Shown in pieces: positions 1 to 4,962 of a stretch of DNA of 8,377 nt. The notes under the pieces are model-generated. The model did not search any database, was not told where the DNA came from, and saw only the letters and a list, made by a program, of their open reading frames with translations. A program made the translations under genes and the position numbers. Each line of letters opens with the position of its first letter. The stretch's first letter is position 1. The DNA is from Saprospiraceae bacterium (GTDB lineage: Bacteria > Bacteroidota > Bacteroidia > Chitinophagales > Saprospiraceae): assembly GCA_020628755.1 (NCBI GenBank), contig JAHDEQ010000096.1, positions 8,026 to 16,402 on the forward strand, in the 5' to 3' direction.

Positions 1-1193
1 GTCCAAGGGATATTTCCAGCACAACTGGTATTCGTACCAGGCATTTCATTATGCTCTCTAATACCAGGCAAAGCTCGAACGGGCGGAATATTATACTGCC
101 CTGCAAAATAACAAGCCATCGTAGCAGAAGCATTTAACATCGGAGTGCTATTCCATAAACCTGGATTAGCAGCCGTCGCTTCGTGTTCGACACCGATAGA
201 ACGTTGATTATTATTAAACCCCGATGCGCCAGCATGCCAAGCCGTATTTGCTACTTCTACCACTTGTGTAATTTCGCCATCGCTACTTCGAATGACAAAA
301 TGCGCACTTGCGCCAGCACTACAATTTTGAAACCAAGAAATAGCTCCTGCATAAGTTCCAACGCCAATCCAATGATTGACCCAAGTATCAATAGATGATG
401 TTCGACCTGTACTAAAATTACAAGAAGTAAATTGACCAATAGCTGGTGCATAATCACTTGTTGAGCGTTGAGGATGGGATATTTTTTCTTTTAATTGTGG
501 AACATTCAAATTGGGTTGGACTTGAAGTTGAATAGTTTCTCCCCAAACGGTTTTACTGGTATTCCCAGAGCGAATTTTATTGAAATAAGTTTGGGCTTGC
601 ATCGTTTGAAAAGATGCATGGCTTAAGCCTGAGAAGCGTTTGCACGCTTCAAACCACGCTGATAATTTGGTACTTCCAACTACTTCTTCACCAGCATACT
701 TGGCAAGTAAAGCTGCTCCTGCTCGGATATTTTGATAAGGACTTTCTCTTAATTCTTCTTCTGAAACATCAATCAATATAGCAGCTTCTCCTAAAGTATT
801 GCAAAAGTCATTTTGCACTAAGTGCATTATCCCCCAGCCTCTATCAATAGAAGGTCCAATTTGTGTCCAATTGGATTCAACTTGACCAATTGCTTTAAGA
901 AGTTCCGCAGGAACACCAAATTCATTGGCCGCAGCATCAAAATACTGTTCAAGTGTTTCAACATTGGGATGTGCTTTGCTCAAATAATAATGCCATAAAT
1001 CATGGTCGTGGTCATGGAAATGGTCTTTATTGGTTTTACTCGCTACATAATCAACATATTGAGTCAAATCTTTATGAAGATGGGTATGGCCATGAGTATC
1101 ATGGTCATGCTGAATATGTTGATGCTGCTGACTTTGTACAAAAAAAGGAATTGCAAAAAGTAGTAATAAAAATAATGTTTTCCGTTTTTCCAT
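1..1193 (-). CDS. Secreted bifunctional peptidoglycan hydrolase: His-rich segment, lytic-transglycosylase-like domain, N-acetylmuramoyl-L-alanine amidase domain (C-terminus cut by window edge)
   Basis: The gene runs off the left edge; 397 codons are visible from the ATG at 1193. Residues 1-21 form a signal peptide (basic MEKRK, hydrophobic core, cleavage near VQS). Residues 24-75 contain 14 His, mostly in HxH and DHDH runs. Residues about 84-167 resemble a Slt/lysozyme-like domain: QVES with candidate catalytic Glu106, then GWGIMHL where the family has GAMGLMQL, then NIRAGAALL. Residues about 249-397 are an Amidase_2/PGRP-type domain with candidate zinc ligands His274 (VNHW), His381 (REHN) and Cys391 (TSCAG), plus AWHAG and SIGVEHE motifs. 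Known family roles: the amidase cuts the MurNAc-L-Ala bond and Slt-type domains cut the glycan strand, so the enzyme should act on cell wall in the periplasm or outside the cell. Self wall remodelling or attack on foreign wall cannot be separated here. It is separated by 205 bp from the upstream receptor gene and may have its own promoter. Confidence 0.88.
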   Translation of the reverse strand, partial: MEKRKTLFLLLLFAIPFFVQSQQHQHIQHDHDTHGHTHLHKDLTQYVDYVASKTNKDHFHDHDHDLWHYYLSKAHPNVETLEQYFDAAANEFGVPAELLKAIGQVESNWTQIGPSIDRGWGIMHLVQNDFCNTLGEAAILIDVSEEELRESPYQNIRAGAALLAKYAGEEVVGSTKLSAWFEACKRFSGLSHASFQTMQAQTYFNKIRSGNTSKTVWGETIQLQVQPNLNVPQLKEKISHPQRSTSDYAPAIGQFTSCNFSTGRTSSIDTWVNHWIGVGTYAGAISWFQNCSAGASAHFVIRSSDGEITQVVEVANTAWHAGASGFNNNQRSIGVEHEATAANPGLWNSTPMLNASATMACYFAGQYNIPPVRALPGIREHNEMPGTNTSCAGNIPW

Positions 1194-1305
1194 ATCTACT
1201 TGTGAGTTGGGTTTAAAGAAAGGGATTTTGGTAATAAAACAGCTTTTAAAGATAGTAATAAATAGTTGAAATCTAAAAATGACGTTATACACCCTTATTT
1301 TACTG

Positions 1306-1341
1306 TGAGCTACTAGCTCAAATAGCTAATCGCTATTCGAG
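1306..1341. repeat. Two overlapping palindromes in the leader of the amidase gene
   Basis: The 205-bp gap between the receptor gene and the amidase gene contains TGAGCTA-C-TAGCTCA (1306-1320, perfect 7-nt arms) and a stem CTCaAATAGC / GCTATTcGAG (1317-1326 with 1332-1341, loop TAATC, one mismatch). They share bases 1317-1320, so in RNA the two structures would exclude each other. There is no T-tract after them on the minus strand, so they do not look like a simple terminator. A TATTTTTG sequence matching the Bacteroidota -7 consensus TAnnTTTG lies upstream on the minus strand (1359-1366) but has no TTG at the proper distance. The role is unknown: operator, RNA processing site or short repeat. 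Confidence 0.5.
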
Positions 1342-1398
1342 AATTATGTAGAGGATGTCAAAAATATTAATTTGTTCATCGTATTAGGATTAGAATTT

Positions 1399-2472
1399 CT
1401 ACAACTCCGAAAGATTATACTCATTCAATATCACGCGCCATTTCATACTTTCGGTGATTTCTAGGATTTTTTGAGAAATCACTTCTTCCAATGCTGTACG
1501 ATTTTTGGGCAAAGCAAAAGCATACAATTGCAAATCAAATTCGATAGGCAAAATACGTAAATGTTCAAAGGCTTCGTCTTGATTGATTCGATATTTTAGG
1601 ATGGGTTCGTCGTACAGAAAAGCATCAATTTTGTGTTCGCTCAAATCATTTAAACCTTTGGTCACATTGGGATAACCATGAATATCTTTAAAAAATTGTT
1701 CTTCTAAAAAATCGTTGGTACTGGAGTTTTGAATACAACCTACCGCATAGTCTTTAAAATCGCTAAATCCTTCGTGATTAGCTTTTAATTTATTGACAGT
1801 CAGCATAGAAGCGACACTTGCTGTAATACCAGAAATGAATAATAAGCCGCTAAACATCCAAAGTAAAGCTATCATTTTTCCGCCTCTACTTTTTGGGGTT
1901 TTGTCGCCATAGCCAACGGTTGTCATGGTGACAACCGACCACCACAAACCGTCCCAAATCCCTTGCCAGCCAGGGCGAAATTGTTGGGGATTTACCTTTC
2001 GTTCAAAATACCAAGCGATGATTCCAAAAAAGAAAATAATTAGCAATAAAGACAAAAATCCACTCAAAAATTTAAGATTAAAAATAGACCCAAAAAACTG
2101 CGATACTTTTTGAAAAAAAGAAGCCTCATAAATCGCAATCGTCGAATTGGAAGCATAATAAGAATGCGTAAAATCCATTTTCTTACTACGTTCACTCGTG
2201 ATTGTCAAAGGATTAATACATACATCAATCGTACCTTCTTGGAGGGCCTTCAACATTTCAGAAAAACTCATTTGTTGCAACTCATAATTGAGTTCCAAGT
2301 CTTTTGCAATTTGTTTCCACAACCAAATGTTAATTCCTTTTGGAGTAGTTGCATCTTCAATAATAAATGGAGGTGCATTGGTGTAAGCGACTTTTAAGGT
2401 ATCGCTGATAGATTGGGCAAGGGAGAGTTGTGAAATACTATAAAAAAGTATTGTCCAAAGCAATTTTTTCAT
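1399..2472 (-). CDS. GluR0-like prokaryotic ionotropic receptor: ligand-gated K+-type channel with split periplasmic solute-binding domain
   Basis: A 357-residue protein. The order is: signal peptide 1-20 (ends LSLAQ); first half of a type-3 solute-binding domain, about 25-117; membrane helix about 134-156; pore loop 171-190 with the K+ selectivity filter TVGYGD (185-190); second membrane helix about 199-223; second half of the binding domain to the end. This interrupted layout is that of bacterial GluR0 and of eukaryotic glutamate receptors. Arg95 in TITSER is at the position of the conserved ligand-carboxylate Arg, and Asp288 in LYDEP is at the lobe-2 acidic position that holds an amino group, so an amino-acid ligand is plausible (inference). 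The end of the second helix, ITASVASMLTV, recalls the SYTANLAAF gate motif. An in-frame ATG at 2532 would add 20 residues but would bury the signal peptide; the start at 2472 is preferred and fits the putative promoter at 2499-2527. The likely location is the inner membrane with the sensor in the periplasm. Confidence 0.9.
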   Translation of the reverse strand: MKKLLWTILFYSISQLSLAQSISDTLKVAYTNAPPFIIEDATTPKGINIWLWKQIAKDLELNYELQQMSFSEMLKALQEGTIDVCINPLTITSERSKKMDFTHSYYASNSTIAIYEASFFQKVSQFFGSIFNLKFLSGFLSLLLIIFFFGIIAWYFERKVNPQQFRPGWQGIWDGLWWSVVTMTTVGYGDKTPKSRGGKMIALLWMFSGLLFISGITASVASMLTVNKLKANHEGFSDFKDYAVGCIQNSSTNDFLEEQFFKDIHGYPNVTKGLNDLSEHKIDAFLYDEPILKYRINQDEAFEHLRILPIEFDLQLYAFALPKNRTALEEVISQKILEITESMKWRVILNEYNLSEL

Positions 2473-2498
2473 TGGCAGGTATTTTTCGTAACTGAATG

Positions 2499-2527
2499 CA
2501 AAAAATACAGCTTTTTTGGACTTCCAA
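2499..2527 (-). promoter_or_regulatory. Putative promoter of the GluR0-like gene
   Basis: On the minus strand TTG (2527-2525) is followed after 17 bp by TATTTTTTG (2507-2499), one base longer than the Bacteroidota -7 element TAnnTTTG. Transcription would start near 2492, leaving a leader of about 20 nt before the ATG at 2472. It lies just downstream of the intrinsic terminator of the preceding gene, as an independent promoter should. Evidence is a motif match only. Confidence 0.4.
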
Positions 2528-2541
2528 GCCAAAAATTACAT

Positions 2542-2576
2542 AAAAAAAGCAACGTCCCAAAAAAATGAGACATTGC
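2542..2576 (-). terminator. Strong intrinsic terminator after the small secreted protein gene
   Basis: Read on the minus strand, GCAATGTCTC (2576-2567) pairs over 10 positions with GGGACGTTGC (2558-2549), allowing G-U pairs, with an 8-nt loop (A followed by seven T), and is directly followed by seven T (2548-2542). It lies 62 bp after the stop codon of the gene at 2638-2985 and separates it from the receptor gene. Confidence 0.85.
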
Positions 2577-2603
2577 ATGATATCAAAATTGGATTATTTC
2601 CTT

Positions 2604-2622
2604 TAAGCTGCGGAGCAGCTTA
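2604..2622. repeat. Perfect 8-bp hairpin between the stop codon and the terminator
   Basis: TAAGCTGC-GGA-GCAGCTTA is a perfect inverted repeat with a 3-nt loop, 16 bp after the stop codon of the small secreted protein gene. On the minus strand no T-tract follows. On the plus strand TTCTTTTATT follows, but no plus-strand gene lies upstream. It may stabilise the mRNA 3' end or be a short dispersed palindrome. Confidence 0.55.
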
Positions 2623-2637
2623 TTCTTTTATTCGAGT

Positions 2638-2985
2638 TTATTTTCGATAAGTAATTTTCACATGATAAGGTGTATTGACCATTGCACCAACCGTCTCTAA
2701 TTCTTTGTAATTCAAGTTTGCTTTGACGTAATTTTCGAGGTATTTATTCTCGGTATCTACATCCATTACAATTGCTTCATTGGCCTTGTTGACCATAAAT
2801 GTAATGCGTAATTGCTCTTCATAACTATCTCCCAAATCGGGTGTATCAATAAGCTCGGTAATTTCGGTGCGGAGTTGTTTGTTAGTAATGTCTTCGGGGT
2901 TGTTGTTTGGTGTGAATGCCATTGTTGCGCTTGTCATCAACATAAGGGTGGCTATAGCCATAAGGCTTCTTTGAAATGTTCTCAT
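2638..2985 (-). CDS. Small secreted protein of unknown function
   Basis: A 115-residue protein with a clear signal peptide: MRTFQR, then a hydrophobic stretch to about residue 23 (cleavage near TMA). The mature part is about 92 residues. It begins with a polar, Asn- and Pro-containing linker, then a short predicted helix, then the pattern ITFMVN...AIVMDVDTEN and a C-terminal VKITYRK strand. This resembles small periplasmic proteins common in Bacteroidota that have a V-x-F-x-V-N-x-x-(G)-x-I pattern, loosely like the C-terminal fold of TonB, but I cannot assign a family name or function. It is transcribed as a single gene: a strong terminator follows and a 364-bp divergent region precedes it. 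The ATG at 2985 is the only start that keeps the full signal peptide. Confidence 0.8.
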   Translation of the reverse strand: MRTFQRSLMAIATLMLMTSATMAFTPNNNPEDITNKQLRTEITELIDTPDLGDSYEEQLRITFMVNKANEAIVMDVDTENKYLENYVKANLNYKELETVGAMVNTPYHVKITYRK

Positions 2986-3020
2986 TGCTTTAAATTTTAA
3001 AATTCTGAATAAATAGTTTT

Positions 3021-3071
3021 AAGTAATATACTTGATAAAATAGTTTATAAAATACTTTTTATCAGTATTTT
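3021..3071. repeat. Cluster of overlapping AT-rich inverted repeats upstream of the small secreted protein gene
   Basis: Three perfect inverted repeats overlap: AAGTA-ATA-TACTT (3021-3033), TGATAAAA / TTTTATCA (3033-3040 with 3057-3064), and AAAATACT / AGTATTTT (3049-3056 with 3064-3071). The second and third compete for the same bases. They lie 36-86 bp upstream of the start codon at 2985 and so would be in its leader or promoter. Because the stretch is almost all A and T, part of this pairing can arise by chance. Confidence 0.4.
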
Positions 3072-3145
3072 TTACCTTTCGTCATTAAAGACACAAGCAA
3101 AACGTCAAGGGTTGCACCTCTATTTTTTTATTAACAACCTTCATC

Positions 3146-3161
3146 TACGAATTACTTCGTA
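3146..3161. repeat. Small palindrome TACGAA-TTAC-TTCGTA
   Basis: A perfect 6-bp inverted repeat with a 4-nt loop in the divergent intergenic region. Its left flank reads CATCTACGA, the same nine bases found in the hairpin at 4735-4757, which hints at a shared short repeat. No function is assigned. Confidence 0.4.
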
Positions 3162-3225
3162 AATATAGACTAATGAATCATTTTTATCTATAAAAAACAA
3201 AATGCCGTCTAAAAAAATATCCGTC

Positions 3226-3242
3226 TATCATTCAAAATGATA
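3226..3242. promoter_or_regulatory. Operator-like inverted repeat abutting the direct-repeat array
   Basis: TATCATT-CAA-AATGATA is a perfect inverted repeat with 7-nt arms, ending exactly where the first CTTAACA unit of the downstream array begins. Its place upstream of the activator-type box fits a second regulator site, but nothing identifies the protein. A near copy of its core, TCATTgAAAATGA, occurs at 8292-8304. Confidence 0.4.
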
Positions 3243-3301
3243 CTTAACACTAAGTTAACACAGACCTAATATAGAGTTGAACTACTCCCCTTTACTTTGT
3301 A
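3243..3301 (+). promoter_or_regulatory. Putative PhoB-type box (four 11-bp-spaced repeats) and -7 element of the beta-helix lipoprotein gene
   Basis: Four 7-bp units start exactly 11 bp apart: CTTAACA (3243), GTTAACA (3254), CCTAATA (3265) and GTTGAAC (3276). The first two match TTAACA fully; the last two are degenerate. TTTG at 3296-3299, inside TTACTTTGTA, looks like a -7 element close to the Bacteroidota TAnnTTTG. There is no good -33 element; the last repeat lies about there. Seven-base direct repeats with 4-bp spacers just upstream of the core promoter are the known layout of PhoB/PhoP boxes, and TTAACA is close to the TT(A/T)ACA unit of Firmicutes PhoP. The same array with identical spacing lies before the TonB receptor gene. 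Phosphate control is inferred. Confidence 0.7.
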
Positions 3302-3349
3302 GTATAATTTATTTCGTACTTATTCTTATTCAAAAATCTTAAACGAAAC

Positions 3350-4708
3350 ATGAAAAAATTGAAATTTCTTTTTGCAGCATTAACTGTTGGTTTGTTTATG
3401 ACAGGTTGTGGTACTGACGATGAAACGATTATTGATCCAACACCAACTGAAAATTCTGCCGAAGTTTTTGCTGCTGCTTTTGATGCAGAAGGCAATACAG
3501 TAGTTGACCCTGGTTTTTCAGGTATCACCCCAAGCAATGATTTAGGAACAACTGCAGCTCCTGCTGTTTCTTTCTTCGATGCAACTACTTTCAAAGGTGC
3601 AGTCAATCCAAGCGGAACGGCTTGGTATACTGGCTGGTCTTCTTACGAAAATATCTTGGCAGGTGGCAATACCACTGCATTTAATACACAGATAAAAGAA
3701 ACTTGGACGGATCAAATGATGCAAGATGCGGGCAATGTTGTTGAGTGGACTGCCGACAAAACTTACGTTTTGGATGGTTTTGTATTTGTCAATAGCGGCC
3801 AAACATTGAATATAGAAGCTGGTACTGTTATTCAAGGTATGACGGGTGAGGCCGAAAACGCTTCTGCACTTATCGTTGCACGTGGTGCTACAATCAATGC
3901 GAATGGTACGGCCGATGCACCTATTATTATGACTTATGATGGAGACAATGGTGGTGCTATGCCAACACTACGTGGCCAATGGGGTGGTCTTATCATTTTG
4001 GGTAATGCATCTTTGAACTCTGCTCCTGGCGAAACAGCTATTGAAGGTATTCCTACCAACGAATCTCGTGGTTTATATGGAGGTACTGACGATGCAGATA
4101 ACTCTGGTACATTGCGTTATATATCTATTCGTCATGGAGGTACTAACATTGGTGCTGACAACGAAATCAACGGTCTTACTTTAGGTGGCGTTGGTTCTGG
4201 TACTACATTGGAGTATATCGAAGTCATAGCCAACAAAGATGATGGTATTGAGTGGTTTGGTGGTACAGTCAATGGCAAATACTTAATTTCTGCTTTTTGT
4301 GGGGACGATGCTTTGGACTATGACGAAGGTTATCGTGGTTATAACCAATACGTTGTTGTACATCAAGACCCTGCATTGCAGGCGGCTGACCGAGGTGGCG
4401 AACACGACGGCGGCACTGACCCCGAAACCGCTACGCCTTACGCAACACCTTGGTTTTATAATGTGACTTCTGTAGGAAATGAGGGCAGTCGTGCTATCAC
4501 GTTCCGTGATAATGCGGGTGGTTACTATGTCAACAGTATTTTTGTAAACTATGCAAAAGGTATTGATATTGAAGACCTTGATGGTCAAAATGAAGACTCT
4601 TACCAACAATTTGTAGATGGTAATTTAGCTATCCGCAATTGTGTTTTCTTCAATATTGGTGCAGGTACAACTGCTGCTGACCTTTTTACAGTTAATATTC
4701 CTGAGTAA
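3350..4708 (+). CDS. Lipoprotein with predicted right-handed beta-helix, probably surface-exposed; partner of the downstream TonB-dependent receptor
   Basis: A 452-residue protein with a lipoprotein signal peptide, lipobox FMTGC with Cys20. The next residues are GTDDE; acidic runs at +2 to +6 are the known Bacteroidota signal for export of lipoproteins to the cell surface. From about residue 131 the protein has stacked short strand repeats typical of parallel beta-helix folds: YVLDGFVFV, TLNIEAGTVIQG, ALIVARGATINANG, GLIILGNASL, LRYISIRHGG, LEYIEVIANKDDGIEWFGG, YLISAFCGDDALDYDEG, then GGEHDGGT, AITFRDNAGGYYVNSIF and GIDIEDL. I recognise these as a family widespread in Bacteroidota whose biochemical role I do not know; no polysaccharide-lyase catalytic set could be pointed to. 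The conserved acidic clusters DDGIE, GDDALDYDE and EHDGG could bind cations. It precedes the TonB receptor, shares its promoter architecture but is separated by a terminator. A surface substrate-capture protein is a reasonable inference. Confidence 0.85.
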   Translation: MKKLKFLFAALTVGLFMTGCGTDDETIIDPTPTENSAEVFAAAFDAEGNTVVDPGFSGITPSNDLGTTAAPAVSFFDATTFKGAVNPSGTAWYTGWSSYENILAGGNTTAFNTQIKETWTDQMMQDAGNVVEWTADKTYVLDGFVFVNSGQTLNIEAGTVIQGMTGEAENASALIVARGATINANGTADAPIIMTYDGDNGGAMPTLRGQWGGLIILGNASLNSAPGETAIEGIPTNESRGLYGGTDDADNSGTLRYISIRHGGTNIGADNEINGLTLGGVGSGTTLEYIEVIANKDDGIEWFGGTVNGKYLISAFCGDDALDYDEGYRGYNQYVVVHQDPALQAADRGGEHDGGTDPETATPYATPWFYNVTSVGNEGSRAITFRDNAGGYYVNSIFVNYAKGIDIEDLDGQNEDSYQQFVDGNLAIRNCVFFNIGAGTTAADLFTVNIPE

Positions 4709-4734
4709 AGACGAAAAATAAATTCCAATAAGTT

Positions 4735-4757
4735 CGTCGTAGATTGCATCTACGATG
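4735..4757. repeat. 10-bp hairpin after the lipoprotein gene
   Basis: CGTCGTAGAT-TGC-ATCTACGATG forms a stem of ten pairs with one G-U and a 3-nt loop; the inner eight are perfect (TCGTAGAT / ATCTACGA). It begins 26 bp after the stop codon and has no T-tract. The stronger terminator lies further on at 4804-4837, so this one is more likely an mRNA-protecting or dispersed repeat structure. Confidence 0.5.
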
Positions 4758-4803
4758 CTTTACACTTATACAAGAACGATTTAATTCTTTATACTTTGAT
4801 TCT

Positions 4804-4837
4804 AAAGCCGTTTCCTCTTGGGAGGGAACGGCTTTTT
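4804..4837 (+). terminator. Strong intrinsic terminator between the lipoprotein and TonB receptor genes
   Basis: AAAGCCGTTTCCTC (4804-4817) pairs over 14 positions, with a single G-U, with GAGGGAACGGCTTT (4822-4835) around a TTGG tetraloop and runs into TTTTT (4833-4837). This is a textbook Rho-independent terminator. It lies only 14 bp before the direct-repeat array of the next gene, so the receptor must be expressed mostly from its own promoter. Confidence 0.92.
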
Positions 4838-4851
4838 GTATGGTATTCAAA

Positions 4852-4910
4852 GTTAACATTGACTTAACATAGGCTTAAATATGGATTAACGCTAAATCTC
4901 GAACTTTGTA
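4852..4910 (+). promoter_or_regulatory. Putative PhoB-type box (four 11-bp-spaced repeats) and -7 element of the TonB receptor gene
   Basis: Four units start exactly 11 bp apart: GTTAACA (4852), CTTAACA (4863), CTTAAAT (4874) and ATTAACG (4885); two match TTAACA fully and a third has five of six. TTTG at 4905-4908 in ACTTTGTA is the -7-like element, with no separate -33 element. The distance from the first unit to TTTG is 53 bp and from the last unit 20 bp, both identical to the array before the lipoprotein gene, although the intervening bases differ. This argues that one activator binds both promoters. PhoB is the best candidate by site shape; another OmpR-family regulator is possible. Confidence 0.75.
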
Positions 4911-4962
4911 ATAGAAGTTATAAGCTTTTTAAATCTCTCAAAGTATAATTAAGAATTAAAAC

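Larger units (their letters stand above)
2986..3349. other. Divergent intergenic region between the small secreted protein gene and the beta-helix lipoprotein gene
   Basis: No plausible gene is seen in these 364 bp. The left half, which is the leader or promoter side of the minus-strand gene, is very AT-rich and contains overlapping inverted repeats (3033-3071). The middle has a small palindrome TACGAA-TTAC-TTCGTA (3146-3161) and a direct repeat CCGTCTA (3205-3211 and 3221-3227). The right end holds an inverted repeat (3226-3242) joined to the four-unit direct repeat and -7 element that I assign to the lipoprotein gene. I could not find a convincing TTG/TAnnTTTG promoter for the minus-strand gene. 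Confidence 0.7.

Noticed and set aside
953..1216. Plus-strand reading frame rich in His, Gly and Tyr opposite the amidase N-terminus
   Set aside because: It is the antisense of the His/Asp-rich codons of the amidase gene; the minus frame has signal peptide and domains, this one has none.
2473..2532. Upstream in-frame start giving a 377-residue receptor
   Set aside because: The extra 20 residues would place a charged, aromatic stretch before a normal signal peptide starting MKKLLWTILF at 2472, and the putative promoter lies inside the extension.
2604..2622. Terminator for a plus-strand transcript (hairpin followed by TTCTTTTATT)
   Set aside because: There is no plus-strand gene upstream for several kilobases, and the real terminator for the minus-strand gene is at 2542-2576.
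3243..3282. CRISPR or simple tandem repeat
   Set aside because: The 7-bp units with 4-bp variable spacers at one helical turn, placed the same way at two promoters, fit protein-binding direct repeats; they are far too short for CRISPR.
3350..4708. Pectate or other polysaccharide lyase
   Set aside because: The beta-helix-like repeats alone suggest it, but I see no recognisable lyase catalytic set, and the family is known to me only as uncharacterised.
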